A DNA stretch of 64,000 nucleotides from Thalassospira xiamenensis M-5 = DSM 17429 (GCF_000300235.2 NZ_CP004388.1:1221501-1285500); one strand, 5' to 3'. Positions 54,377-63,194 are shown, counted from the stretch's first letter. Program-made: numbers and translations. Notes: generated from the letters alone by a model not told the origin.

Positions 54377-54424
54377 AGACATCACCGCATTTTCGACGGC
54401 CCCGCCGTTGCGGTGATGTCTTTT
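54377..54424 (+). terminator. intercistronic terminator/attenuator between dctP and dctQ
   Basis: AAGACATCACCGCA (54376-54389) pairs with TGCGGTGATGTCTT (54409-54422) around an inner ACGGC/GCCGT stem, followed by TTC. It probably cuts a large share of transcripts after dctP so that binding protein exceeds permease. Confidence 0.8.
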
Positions 54425-54502
54425 CATCTATTCACCAGTCTCTCTTTTCAGGAGGCGGTCGCAACCGGAGGCCACCATCCCGGTACGGCCTGGATTTTTA
54501 TC

Positions 54503-54991
54503 ATGTTTGATCGTTTGATGCTTTTGCTGGCCTGGATCGCAGCCCTGCTGTTTGTCGCAGCGGGCGTGATGCTGACCTATGAGGTCGTGGCCCGGTATTT
54601 CTTTATTCGTCCCACCATCTGGGCGGCAGAGCTTTCGCAGCTTTGCCTGATCTGGGGATCACTGCTTGGCATGCCCTGGGCATTGGCGGCACGGCGGCAT
54701 ATTTCCGTCGATGCGATCACCCGGCTTTGCAAGCCGGGAATGCGCCGCTTGCTTGAAATCATCGCGATGACGGTGGTTCTGGTGTTTTCCGTCATGGTGA
54801 CGTTCAAGGGCTGGGAAATCTTCCTTGAAAGTTTCGAGCGCGGCCGCACCAGCGGCACGATGCTTGACCTTCCGGCGTGGGTTGCGGAAATCCCGGTCGT
54901 GATCGGTTTTGCGCTTCTGGCTGTTCAGGCCGTCATTGAAATTGTCGGCGTGATCCGCGGCAAGGATATTCCGGAAGGGGCGCACGAATGA
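54503..54991 (+). CDS. dctQ: TRAP transporter small permease (DctQ family)
   Basis: A 162-residue protein with four predicted spans (LMLLLAWIAALLFVAAGVML first) and the DctQ pattern WAAELSQLCLIWGSLLGMPWALAARRHISVD. Start at 54503 gives a normal length; a frame open to 54413 overlaps the attenuator and is rejected. It ends ATGA-overlapping dctM. Confidence 0.9.
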   Translation: MFDRLMLLLAWIAALLFVAAGVMLTYEVVARYFFIRPTIWAAELSQLCLIWGSLLGMPWALAARRHISVDAITRLCKPGMRRLLEIIAMTVVLVFSVMVTFKGWEIFLESFERGRTSGTMLDLPAWVAEIPVVIGFALLAVQAVIEIVGVIRGKDIPEGAHE

Positions 54992-56256
54992 CAATTATCC
55001 TGACACTTGCGGCAATGTTTGCCTTGCTGCTGATCCGTGTGCCGGTGGCCTTTGCGCTGGGCGGGCTTGGCCTTGGCATGCTGATCATTGGCGGGTTTTC
55101 GCCGCTGATGGCACCGCAGGCGATCCTGTCGACACTGGATGGGTTTATTCTGCTGTCGGTGCCGCTGTTTTTGCTGATGTCCAACATCCTGCTGCGCGCC
55201 GGGGTCGGTAATGACCTGTTTGCCGCGGTCAGTGCGTGGGTCGGTCATTGGCCGGGCGGGCTTGCGGTGGCGACCATCCTGTCGTGCGGTGTGTTTGCCG
55301 CGATTTCGGGATCATCGGTGGCAACCGCGGCCACGATTGGCACGGTCGCCATCCCGGAAATGGTCCAGCGCGGCTATAACAAGCGTTTCGTCTATGGCCT
55401 GATGGCGGCGGGCGGCACGCTTGGCATCCTGATCCCGCCTTCGATCCCGATGATCATTTACGGCTTTGTCACCGAGGAATCCGTGATTGCGCTTTTCCTT
55501 GCCGGGGTCGGGCCGGGCATTGCGTTGCTGTTGCTGTTTATCGTTTATTCGATGATCTATGCCCGGTTTGGCGGGCAGGAACGCGAACCAAAACGCGGTT
55601 GGGATGAACGAAAGCGCGCCACGTTAAAGGCGCTGCCTGCCGTGCTTCTGGCGGTGCTGATCATATCGGGGATCTATTCCGGGGCCTTTACCCCGACCGA
55701 GGCCGCGGCCATCGGCTTTGCGGCTGCCCTTCTGATTACGGCAGCGATGCGGGTTCTGACCTGGAAGGCGTTGAAACTTGCGATTTTTGATACCATGGCG
55801 ACCACGGTTGCGATCATCCTGATCATTGCCGGGGCCAAGGTGTTTGGCAAGGCGATCACGCTGTATCGCATCCCGCAGGATATCTCGATGATGATCAGCC
55901 AGGGGATCGATACCGAACTTGGCTTTATCCTCGTCGTGACGGTCGTATTGCTGATCATGGGGCTGGTGTTTGAGGCACTTTCAATGGTGCTGATCATGAC
56001 GCCGGTTCTGTTGCCCGCAGCCCTGGCACTTGGCTTTGATCCGATCTGGTTCGGGGTCTATATGGTGATCATGGTTGAATGCGCGCTGATCACGCCACCG
56101 GTGGGGCTTAACCTTTATGTCATTCAGTCGGTGGCGAAAACGCGATTGGGCGAAGTGGCGCGCGGCGTGTTGCCGTTCCTGCTTCTGATGTTCCTGACGG
56201 CGGCCATTCTGTATGTCTGGCATGATCTTGCCCTGTATATCCCCTTTAAAATGTGA
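54988..56256 (+). CDS. dctM: TRAP transporter large permease (DctM family)
   Basis: A 422-residue permease with 11-12 spans. Family features: LILIRVPVAFALG-like start, GSSVATAATIGTVAIPEMVQRGYNKRF, GTLGILIPPSIPMIIYG, and GLVFEALSMVLIMTPVLLPAA. It carries solute driven by a sodium or proton gradient with DctP/DctQ. 4-bp overlap with dctQ and with the following lyase gene (GTGA). Confidence 0.93.
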   Translation: MTIILTLAAMFALLLIRVPVAFALGGLGLGMLIIGGFSPLMAPQAILSTLDGFILLSVPLFLLMSNILLRAGVGNDLFAAVSAWVGHWPGGLAVATILSCGVFAAISGSSVATAATIGTVAIPEMVQRGYNKRFVYGLMAAGGTLGILIPPSIPMIIYGFVTEESVIALFLAGVGPGIALLLLFIVYSMIYARFGGQEREPKRGWDERKRATLKALPAVLLAVLIISGIYSGAFTPTEAAAIGFAAALLITAAMRVLTWKALKLAIFDTMATTVAIILIIAGAKVFGKAITLYRIPQDISMMISQGIDTELGFILVVTVVLLIMGLVFEALSMVLIMTPVLLPAALALGFDPIWFGVYMVIMVECALITPPVGLNLYVIQSVAKTRLGEVARGVLPFLLLMFLTAAILYVWHDLALYIPFKM

Positions 56257-56261
56257 CGCTT

Positions 56262-57143
56262 ATGACCAAACAAATCACTCCTGCCGATAAACTCGGTGCG
56301 CTTCTGGCGACTGGCGATCTGATTACCATGCCCTGCTGCTTTGATGCGCTGTCGGCCAAGCTGATCGAACAGGAAGGCTTTGGCCTGACTTTCATGTCGG
56401 GCTTTTCGGCCGCGGCTTCGCGGATCGGCGAACCTGATCTTGGCCTGATGTCTTATGGCGAAGTTCTTGATCAGGCGCGCAACATCACTGATGCGGTTTC
56501 CATCCCAGTGATCGGTGATGGTGATACCGGATATGGTAATGCGATGAATGTGAAGCGCACCGTTGCCGGCTTTGCCAAGGCAGGCTGTGCCGCGGTGATG
56601 ATCGAGGATCAGCTTGCGCCCAAGCGTTGCGGACATACCAAGGGCAAGGAAGTCGTTGGCCGGGACGAGGCGTTTGACCGTATCAAGGCCGCCGTTGATG
56701 CAAGGGAAGCCGGGGCGGATATCCTGATCCTTGCGCGGACCGATGCCCGTCATCAGCATGGCCTGAGCGAGGCGATTGACCGGGCCGCGAAATTTGCCGA
56801 ACTGGGGGCGGATATTCTGTTTGTCGAAGCCCCGAAAACGGTCGCGGAAATGCGCGAGCTTTGTGCGGCCCTGCCGGGGCCGAAGATGGCCAATATCGTC
56901 GAGGGCGGCGAAACCCCCGATCTGACCCCTGATGAATTGACCGATATCGGCTATCAGATCGCGGCCTATCCATTATCGCTTATGGCAGCGGCAATGAAGG
57001 CGATGGTTGAAACCCTGCAATTGATGAAAGCGGGCAAGCCACGCACCGATATGCTGATGGATTGGGGCCAGTTGCGCAATCGCATCGGCTTTGATGCCTA
57101 TTACGAGGAATCGGAACGCTACGCGACCTCGAAACGCGGGTAG
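56262..57143 (+). CDS. isocitrate lyase/PEP mutase-family lyase
   Basis: A 293-residue protein (with GTG at 56253 as alternative start inside the dctM stop). Family motifs: MPCCFDALSAKLIEQ, metal-binding DGDTGYGN (residues 86-93) and active-site KRCGHTKGKE (121-130), which place it among methylisocitrate lyase, dimethylmalate lyase and oxaloacetate decarboxylase relatives. KRCGH is nearer to the isocitrate-lyase KKCGH motif than to PEP mutase. Coupling with a TRAP transporter suggests the ligand is a dicarboxylate or hydroxy acid that this lyase cleaves. The exact substrate cannot be read. Confidence 0.85.
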   Translation: MTKQITPADKLGALLATGDLITMPCCFDALSAKLIEQEGFGLTFMSGFSAAASRIGEPDLGLMSYGEVLDQARNITDAVSIPVIGDGDTGYGNAMNVKRTVAGFAKAGCAAVMIEDQLAPKRCGHTKGKEVVGRDEAFDRIKAAVDAREAGADILILARTDARHQHGLSEAIDRAAKFAELGADILFVEAPKTVAEMRELCAALPGPKMANIVEGGETPDLTPDELTDIGYQIAAYPLSLMAAAMKAMVETLQLMKAGKPRTDMLMDWGQLRNRIGFDAYYEESERYATSKRG

Positions 57144-57170
57144 GGGCAGCACGTATTCCAATATTACGTC

Positions 57171-57210
57171 AAACGGCGCGCGAGGGGCTTCTCGCGCGCC
57201 GTTTTGCGTT
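57171..57210 (+). terminator. terminator of the TRAP/lyase operon
   Basis: AAACGGCGCGCGAG (57171-57184) pairs with CTCGCGCGCCGTTT (57191-57204), then TGCGTTTT. A 14-bp GC-rich stem, also facing the convergent ridA gene. Confidence 0.9.
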
Positions 57211-57226
57211 TTGAGGCCGGTGATCA

Positions 57227-57619
57227 TTAGTCCGGAACGCGGGCGATGACCTTGATTTCGAAATCAAACCCGGCCAGCCAGTTGACGCCGATTGCCGTCC
57301 AGTTCGGATAGGGGGCTTCGGGGAAGACGTCACCCTTCACCTTCATGATCGTTTCAAACTGGTTTTCGGGATCGGTGTGGAAGGTTGTCACGTCGACGAT
57401 ATCGTCAAGCGTGCAGCCGCCAGCCTTGAGCGTTGCTTCAAGATTGGCGAATGCCAGACGGACCTGTGCCTCGAAATCCGGTTCGGGTGAACCGTCAGAG
57501 CGGCTGCCGACCTGACCGGATACGAACAGAAGGTCGCCCGATTTGATCGCGGCGGAATAGCCGTGTTCGGCATAAAGGGCGTGCCGGTTGGCGGGGAAAA
57601 TGGCGTTACGCTGTGCCAT
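57227..57619 (-). CDS. RidA-family protein (distal copy)
   Basis: A 130-residue RidA/YjgF-like protein: GYSAAIKSGDLLFVSGQVGSRSDG, then EAQVRLAFANLEATLKAGGCTLDDIVDVTTFHTDP and a C-terminal GFDFEIKVIARVPD. In place of the catalytic arginine of classical RidA it carries a distinct C-terminal pattern, so imine deaminase activity is uncertain; the family also includes ring-opened or small-molecule binders. Only 14 residues differ from the copy at 57694. Confidence 0.88.
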   Translation of the reverse strand: MAQRNAIFPANRHALYAEHGYSAAIKSGDLLFVSGQVGSRSDGSPEPDFEAQVRLAFANLEATLKAGGCTLDDIVDVTTFHTDPENQFETIMKVKGDVFPEAPYPNWTAIGVNWLAGFDFEIKVIARVPD

Positions 57620-57693
57620 GTGGATTATCCTTTGCGTGGGTCTGGTGTGTGTGTCTGGAAAATGTTGATGCCGGTTTTGTCCGGTTCAGGTCT

Positions 57694-58086
57694 TCAGCCC
57701 GGAATGCGGGCAATGACCTTGATTTCAAAGTCATACCCGGCCAGCCAATTGACGCCGATTGCCGTCCAGTTCGGATAGGGGGCTTCGGGGAAAACTTCGC
57801 CCTTTACCTTCATGATCGTTCCGAACTGATTTTCGGGATCGGTGTGGAAGGTCGTGACGTCGACGATGTCGTCAAGCGTGGCACCACCTGCCTTAAGCGT
57901 TGCTTCAAGATTGGCGAATGCAAGGCGGACCTGTGCCTCGAAATCCGGTTCGGGTGAGCCGTCAGAGCGGCTGCCGACCTGGCCGGAGACGAAAAGAAGA
58001 TCGTCCGACTTGATCGCGGCGGAATAGGTTTGATTTTCGTAAAGCTCATGCCGACCGGCTGGGAAAACGGCGTTACGCTGTGCCAT
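57694..58086 (-). CDS. RidA-family protein (proximal copy)
   Basis: A 130-residue near twin of the preceding protein (14 differences counted). Start MAQRNAVFPAGRHELYENQTYSAA. It lies next to the TetR operators, so it is the likeliest primary target; the distal copy is 74 bp downstream on the same strand and would be co-transcribed. TGGAGAAATCC-like context upstream supplies AAGGAG. Confidence 0.88.
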   Translation of the reverse strand: MAQRNAVFPAGRHELYENQTYSAAIKSDDLLFVSGQVGSRSDGSPEPDFEAQVRLAFANLEATLKAGGATLDDIVDVTTFHTDPENQFGTIMKVKGEVFPEAPYPNWTAIGVNWLAGYDFEIKVIARIPG

Positions 58087-58153
58087 CTGGATTTCTCCTT
58101 TATGTGTGTCTGAAAATGCTGCCGACGGAGTTGTATCCGGCGTGCAATTTCAC

Positions 58154-58215
58154 ATACGATGCGTATATAAAACTCAGATACACAGCGTATGTCAAGTTTT
58201 ATATACGCGACGTAT
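58154..58215. promoter_or_regulatory. three phased 13-bp operator sites
   Basis: ATACGATGCGTAT (58154-58166), ATACACAGCGTAT (58178-58190) and ATACGCGACGTAT (58203-58215) lie 24 and 25 bp apart in the 170-bp gap between divergent ridA and tetR genes. Sites 1 and 3 are each palindromic and together are inverted over ~23 bp with two mismatches. Confidence 0.75.
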
Positions 58216-58256
58216 GTGAAATGATATATGTCAGGCAATCAAAAAGGAGACATGCA

Positions 58257-58853
58257 ATGGCTGTACGACGTCGCCAGGAAACGATGGAAGAAAACCGCGA
58301 AAAGCTTATTTCGGCGGGGCGCAAGGCGTTCGGAACGCAGGGATTTGCCGCATCATCGATGGATGAGATGACGGCATCGGTTGGCCTGACGCGCGGGGCG
58401 CTTTATCACAATTTCGGTGACAAGAAGGGGTTGCTTGCGGCTGTGGTGGCGCGGGTCGATGGCGAGATGGTCGCACGCGCCCAGGCCGCCAGTGCAGACG
58501 CCGGGGACGAGTGGGAACAGCTTCTGGCCGAAGGTGCGGCCTATATCGCGATGGCGCTTGATCCCGAGGTGCGCAGGATCGTGCTGCTGGATGGTCCGGC
58601 CTTTCTGGGGGATCCGTCGCACTGGCCGAGCCAGAATGCGTGTCTGGAAGCAACGAAACAGGTGGTCGGGAAATTGATCGCGGACGGCGTTATGAAGCCA
58701 GTTGATATCGATGCGGCTGCGCGTCTTCTGTGCGGTGCCGCGCTGAATGCGGCCTTGTGGGTCGCCGACAGTGATGATCCGAAATCAGCGTTGCCCAAGG
58801 CGGTTGATGCCTTCAGCCTCATGGCGGAGGGGTTTCTGGTCGTGAAACGATAG
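58257..58853 (+). CDS. TetR-family transcriptional regulator
   Basis: A 198-residue repressor: HTH in residues ~12-58 (REKLISAGRKAFGTQGFAASSMDEMTASVGLTRGALYHNFGDKKGLLAAVV), then a helical ligand domain. AAAAAGGAGA precedes the start at 58257. Divergent from the ridA pair; three candidate operators lie between, so it probably represses both itself and ridA. Inducer unknown. Confidence 0.9.
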   Translation: MAVRRRQETMEENREKLISAGRKAFGTQGFAASSMDEMTASVGLTRGALYHNFGDKKGLLAAVVARVDGEMVARAQAASADAGDEWEQLLAEGAAYIAMALDPEVRRIVLLDGPAFLGDPSHWPSQNACLEATKQVVGKLIADGVMKPVDIDAAARLLCGAALNAALWVADSDDPKSALPKAVDAFSLMAEGFLVVKR

Positions 58854-58909
58854 TGTCCCCTGGCGGTGAGACGACAATGCCAACGTATTGAGTTTGCCGT
58901 ACTGCTGAC

Positions 58910-58990
58910 TGGATGCCCGCCTTCGCGGGCATGACGTTTGGGGGCCTTCACAAATCTGCCCGTCACTCCCGCGGAAGCGGGAGTCTATGG
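58910..58990. repeat. extragenic palindromes related to the 31.4-kb repeats
   Basis: Two short hairpins: TGGATGCCCGCCTTCGCGGG...CATGACG (58910-58936) and CGTCACTCCCGCGG...AGTCTATGG (58961-58990). They belong to the same TGGATNCCCGC-type palindromes seen at 31341-31624. Confidence 0.7.
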
Positions 58991-59123
58991 TGCCGCGGTT
59001 TCGGTGCCGGGGCAGGGAGAGATTGCAGGGAATTCCCGTTCCCGTGTTACCGAAAAACTGGCACTATCGCGCAAATCCCGCATGACGGCGAAGCCGCCAG
59101 CCACCATAAAATCCGAGGACGCG

Positions 59124-59756
59124 ATGGAATATGTCCCCTATCTTCTGACCGCCTATGCGATTTTTGCCATGGCGGTGATGTCGCCCGGTCCGAATTTTCT
59201 CGCGGTGACCAGTGCCTCCATGACGGTGTCGCGACGGGCGGGACTGGGGATTGCGCTTGGCATCGGTACGGGCACGATCTGCTGGTCGACGATGACGGTC
59301 TTGGGCCTGACCGCGATCCTTGCCGCGTCCGAGGAAGTGGCGATTGCCCTTCGCTGGATTGGCGGTGGATATCTGATCTATATGGGGTTCATGGCGCTTC
59401 GCAGTGCCTATAAAAGCCGGGGGCAGGGGCTTGAGGTTCCGGTGTCGGATGCGAGGGCGGATCGTCCGTTATGGCGCTATGTCCGGCGCGGACTTCTGGT
59501 GCAGATGAGCAATCCCAAGGCTGCCCTTTTCTGGTTTTCGATCATGTCGATTGTGCTTCGCCCCGATGCGCCGGGCTGGGTCGGGCTTGCGATTGTGCTG
59601 GGCACGACGACCTTCTCGTTTGGCTGGCATCTGGCGCTGGCGTGGTTCTTTTCAACCGAGGCCGTCATGCGCGTTTATCGCCGCGCCTACCGCGCCATTC
59701 AGGGCGTGATGGGGACGGCGTTTGTTTTGCTGGGCGGGCGGATGATCGCAAATTGA
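59124..59756 (+). CDS. LysE-family amino-acid exporter
   Basis: A 210-residue membrane protein with six spans; first span and signature MEYVPYLLTAYAIFAMAVMSPGPNFLAV, then RAGLGIALGIGTGTICWSTM. It would export amino acids or related compounds. The frame extends to 58938 but those residues overlap the extragenic palindromes and are not protein-like; 59124 is preceded by GAGGA. Confidence 0.9.
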   Translation: MEYVPYLLTAYAIFAMAVMSPGPNFLAVTSASMTVSRRAGLGIALGIGTGTICWSTMTVLGLTAILAASEEVAIALRWIGGGYLIYMGFMALRSAYKSRGQGLEVPVSDARADRPLWRYVRRGLLVQMSNPKAALFWFSIMSIVLRPDAPGWVGLAIVLGTTTFSFGWHLALAWFFSTEAVMRVYRRAYRAIQGVMGTAFVLLGGRMIAN

Positions 59757-59874
59757 TCGGGACTCTTTCCAGTTCCTCCCGGCTTTAACGACGATTGATC
59801 AATCATATGTACGGCCCCCTTATTTAGGGGAGCGGAATGAGATACTTTTGCTTTGCCGAAATTTAATGGCTTCT

Positions 59875-61770
59875 TCAACGGCTATTTTGCTCAATGTTGG
59901 CTGCTACTTCATCCCATATCTGAAGTGTCGGAATGAAAGCCATTTTGAGTACCAGCCATACGGAGTAAGAAAGTTCAGTATCCCAGAAATCACTTTCTCT
60001 CATCTTTCCATGTGAAAGTTCATTACGCACCGATGGACCTCCACGTGAATTAAACAACAAGTCTATTTCCCAAAGCAAATCTTCCGGAATAATGTCCAGT
60101 AGTGGTTTCCGGTATTCGTCCAGCAAAGACCCTAACATAGCCTCTTCTTGGGTGCCGTCTTGATTAATACGATTTGTTTCGACGCCATTTTGACTCAGCA
60201 AGTACCTCAGAGAATTCTCCAGTTGAGGAATAACTAAATGTGCTGCTTCCAAATCATCTCCATTCAAGAAGCGAAATGCACCTTTTGCAAAAATGATTTC
60301 GTGTCCAGGAGGTACGAAAGAACTTGAAGTCATAATTACCATGAGAGCTTCAAGTGAGATATAATGTTGAAACATTATTATGCGTCGGATGGTTGCAATC
60401 TTTCCGGCAGCAACCAGTTGACGTCTGGTTTTGTCTCGTTGGTTCATCAAATATCGTGTGCGATCTTCAAGGAGAGCTTCGTTCTTAATGTCTGCATTTG
60501 GGACATTATAGTAAACACGTCCTTGATGGTCGTGGACGGTTCTAGAGGCGAAAGACAGTATGCTTGTGCTGTCTTCTCTAATCGCCTCCGAACGAAGCGT
60601 CTCGTGGTTAGGTGAGAGCTCGCAAGTAAAACAGGCTCGTATCATTTCTGACAAGGATTTGCGATCTACTGCAGCTTCAACGGCCTTTACAATTTTTGTA
60701 ATGTCTGTTTCGAGAGAGAAGGGCGACATTTCATCGGAAATTGACGATTGAACTGCAGTCAAGCGGTCTCGCAATTCATTCCGCTTTTCCTTCGTGCCAG
60801 GGATACGCATATACGCTTGTATGGCATCATTAAGAAACGAAGCCTGTACCATAGCTGAATCGACCCGAGCGTTAGCACTACTAATATAGGTTTCAGCTGC
60901 AGCAACCAAACATCGATTGCTCTCTTTTTCTTCTTTATTGAGGTGATAGGCAAGTGCTGCTAGTTCCCACAATTCTCTTTGAACGAGGAAATCCTTTGCA
61001 ATTCTCTCGCTCTGAGATAGTCGTTCTGCTGCTTGAGCAACCTTTTTCCGTTCCCAAAGATTATTGTCTAAGCTAAGGCGACCGAAACGTACGAAGCCCC
61101 AACCATCATCGGTATCGCAAGCCAATTGGGCAACATTTTCAATGATCTCTCGCAAGGGATCAAATTCCGGTCGTATCCAGCCCATCCGTCTCGCGAGAAA
61201 TACAGCGCGAGTTAGCAATTCATGTGCAGCAAAGCATGTGGGGCCTGTTTCGGAGTGCATAAATACAGCTTCTCCAAGATAGGCCATGTTGACACATTTA
61301 ACATATGCTTCGACGGCATTGAATCCTGCGTTCGCGTTTGAGGGGATGCGAACGCAACATACGTCACTTACGCGAGCTCTAAGAGCAGGACTTGGTATTT
61401 CAGCGGAGAATTGAATTAAAATCTCAACTTGTTCAAGAAGAAGATCGCCTGGAATTAAAGTACGTTTATCTTTAAAAACGGCCATCGGCTGAAAGGGAGC
61501 CAAACGGTTTGAAGGCTCGAAATGATATGAGGCGATGGTTGAGAGAATTTCTAGTGCGCTTAAGGCGGGATCGCCTAACTTTAGAGCCAGCTTTGCTGCG
61601 TGCAAACGTTCATGAGCACCATATATGTCGATCTCGTTAGGAAGTCCAATAGCTGTAGTTACTGTTTCGAATAGAAAGCTCTCAATCGGAACTAAAAAAT
61701 CAATACCAGCGAGGGGTTTATTGTCAGTTTCATCTTTTTGTGTGGTAGATGAAGCGTCTGAATCTGACAT
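59875..61770 (-). CDS. AT-rich orphan gene with C-terminal HEPN/DUF4209-like motif
   Basis: A 631-residue, mostly helical, soluble protein. AAGGG lies 5 bp before the ATG at 61770; a TTG at 61839 is a weaker alternative. The C-terminal part has GGPSVRNELSHGKM: RNxxxHG (R582, H587) is the DUF4209 hallmark and fits the HEPN active-site pattern Rx4H. Upstream: LENSLRYLLSQNGVETNRINQDGTQEEAMLGSLLDEYRKPLLDIIPEDLLWEIDLLF, typical of that domain's start. The N-terminal ~400 residues are alpha-solenoid-like, unrecognised. Base composition and codon use are clearly more AT-rich than neighbours, and it adjoins tRNA-Thr: likely acquired. A role in RNA cleavage or defence is inferred only. Confidence 0.75.
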   Translation of the reverse strand: MSDSDASSTTQKDETDNKPLAGIDFLVPIESFLFETVTTAIGLPNEIDIYGAHERLHAAKLALKLGDPALSALEILSTIASYHFEPSNRLAPFQPMAVFKDKRTLIPGDLLLEQVEILIQFSAEIPSPALRARVSDVCCVRIPSNANAGFNAVEAYVKCVNMAYLGEAVFMHSETGPTCFAAHELLTRAVFLARRMGWIRPEFDPLREIIENVAQLACDTDDGWGFVRFGRLSLDNNLWERKKVAQAAERLSQSERIAKDFLVQRELWELAALAYHLNKEEKESNRCLVAAAETYISSANARVDSAMVQASFLNDAIQAYMRIPGTKEKRNELRDRLTAVQSSISDEMSPFSLETDITKIVKAVEAAVDRKSLSEMIRACFTCELSPNHETLRSEAIREDSTSILSFASRTVHDHQGRVYYNVPNADIKNEALLEDRTRYLMNQRDKTRRQLVAAGKIATIRRIIMFQHYISLEALMVIMTSSSFVPPGHEIIFAKGAFRFLNGDDLEAAHLVIPQLENSLRYLLSQNGVETNRINQDGTQEEAMLGSLLDEYRKPLLDIIPEDLLWEIDLLFNSRGGPSVRNELSHGKMRESDFWDTELSYSVWLVLKMAFIPTLQIWDEVAANIEQNSR

Positions 61771-61898
61771 AATTACCCTTAATACAGTAGTGATATAATT
61801 AGTAAAATCTATATTGGATTTTATTTCTTGTATATTCAAATTGACATGGCAGAGATTTTCTCTGCTAGGCTAGGGCAAATTCATCTGGCAACCGGGCA

Positions 61899-61942
61899 AA
61901 AGAAAACCCCGCAGCCAAAAAGGCGATGCGGGGTTTTCTTTT
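61899..61942. terminator. bidirectional terminator near tRNA-Thr
   Basis: AGAAAACCCCGCA (61901-61913) pairs with TGCGGGGTTTTCT (61927-61939), with T-rich tracts on both sides. It directly follows tRNA-Thr (minus strand). Confidence 0.88.
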
Positions 61943-61944
61943 AA

Positions 61945-62021
61945 TGGTGCCGGCAGAGAGACTCGAACTCCCAACCTTCGGATTACAAATCCGCTGCTCT
62001 ACCAATTATAGCTATGCCGGC
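61945..62021 (-). tRNA. tRNA-Thr(TGT)
   Basis: 77 nt including CCA. Acceptor GCCGGCA/TGCCGGC, anticodon loop TTTGTAA with anticodon TGT, T-loop GTTCGAGTC. Co-oriented with and downstream of rlmB. Confidence 0.95.
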
Positions 62022-62175
62022 CAAGCGGCGCGAAACATAATCCGGGCCGTTCGCGAATGCAAGACTTTGAAACAGGGAAAAGATCAGAAAATTGCATCCC
62101 TGAAAATCACGGTCCTGTCGCGGATGCTGGCGGGCCGTGATGCCGGTTTGGCATCACGGGATTCGCCAAAGGTTT

Positions 62176-63054
62176 TCAGCCGCGTGTCCGGTACAGTTCG
62201 TAAAGGGCAACCGCGGCCGCGTTCGAGACGTTGAGGCTTTCGATGCGATCCGACATCGGCAGTTTGACGAGGAAATCGCAATTTTCGCGCGTCAGGCGGC
62301 GCAGGCCGTCGCCTTCGGAGCCCATGACGATTCCGACACGGCCTTTCAGCTTGGCCTCGGCCAGGGTCTGTTCGGCATAGCCATCCATGCCCGCCAGCCA
62401 GAAGTGGGCGGCTTTGAGCTTTTCGATGGTGTGATTGAGGTTGCCCGCATGAATATAAGGCACGGTTTCAAGTGCGCCGCTTGCCGATTTGGCCAGAACG
62501 CCGGTTTCAGGCGGGGCGTGACGGTCGGGCACGATGACGGCAGCCGCACCAAAGGCGGCCGCACTGCGAAGAATCGCGCCGACATTATGCGGGTCGGTGA
62601 CCTGATCAAGGATCAGGACCGTGCATTGTTCTTCATCGCGGGTATCGGCGATCAGTTCTTCGACGGAAATCTGGGGCAGGGGGGCGCAATGCATCGCCAT
62701 GCCCTGATGGACGGTGCCGGGTGGCAGCATTTCATCAAGATCGGTACGCCCGGCGGCGTCAAGCTGGACATCGGTGCGTTCGGTATCGGCAAGGGCGGCA
62801 ACGATTTCGTCGCGCACGGCCTCGGACGCCCAGATTTTGTGAATCGTGCGTTGCGGATTGTAAATCGCGTTCAGAACCGGGTGACGACCAAATAGAATCA
62901 GGCGCGAAGCGTTGCTTGCATTGCCGCCGTCACGACCGCGTTTTCGTCCGCGACGCGAATTGCTGTCACGTTTATCATCGTCTTGCGTGAAGCTGTCGCC
63001 CGGACCCGTTCCGGTCGAACGGTTGGCAGAACGTGAATTGTTGCGACGCGACAT
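62176..63054 (-). CDS. rlmB: 23S rRNA (guanosine-2'-O)-methyltransferase RlmB (SpoU family)
   Basis: A 292-residue SPOUT methyltransferase. After a basic, low-complexity leader (SRRNNSRSANRSTGTG) comes the substrate-binding N-terminal domain (LILFGRHPVLNAIYNPQRTIHKI) and the trefoil-knot domain with VLILDQVTDPHNVGAILRSAAAFG, VGIVMGSEGDGLRR and LPMSDRIESLNVSNAAAVALYELYR. It 2'-O-methylates 23S rRNA G2251 (E. coli numbering). The frame reads through to 63384 across tRNA-Tyr; ATG 63054 is the credible start. Confidence 0.93.
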   Translation of the reverse strand: MSRRNNSRSANRSTGTGPGDSFTQDDDKRDSNSRRGRKRGRDGGNASNASRLILFGRHPVLNAIYNPQRTIHKIWASEAVRDEIVAALADTERTDVQLDAAGRTDLDEMLPPGTVHQGMAMHCAPLPQISVEELIADTRDEEQCTVLILDQVTDPHNVGAILRSAAAFGAAAVIVPDRHAPPETGVLAKSASGALETVPYIHAGNLNHTIEKLKAAHFWLAGMDGYAEQTLAEAKLKGRVGIVMGSEGDGLRRLTRENCDFLVKLPMSDRIESLNVSNAAAVALYELYRTRG

Positions 63055-63165
63055 AATGGCGGAAACCTCCGGACGGTAAGGGTGAGAATGCACTTTGTTT
63101 CGCTTTGGAACGAAAGCATGGGGAACATATAGGAAAGGAAATACGATTTCGTGTTTTTTTTGCTG

Positions 63166-63194
63166 TTGACAAGGAAGGGCCCTGCAACGTATTC
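63166..63194 (+). promoter_or_regulatory. promoter of the tRNA-Tyr/tRNA-Gly/tuf unit
   Basis: Perfect -35 TTGACA (63166-63171), 17-bp spacer, -10-like GTATTC (63189-63194), about 55 bp before tRNA-Tyr. Confidence 0.6.

Noticed and set aside
59757..59874. Attachment-site copy of the tRNA-Thr 3' end
   Set aside because: The HEPN-type gene adjoins tRNA-Thr, but no repeat of the tRNA end could be found on its other side, and there is no integrase.
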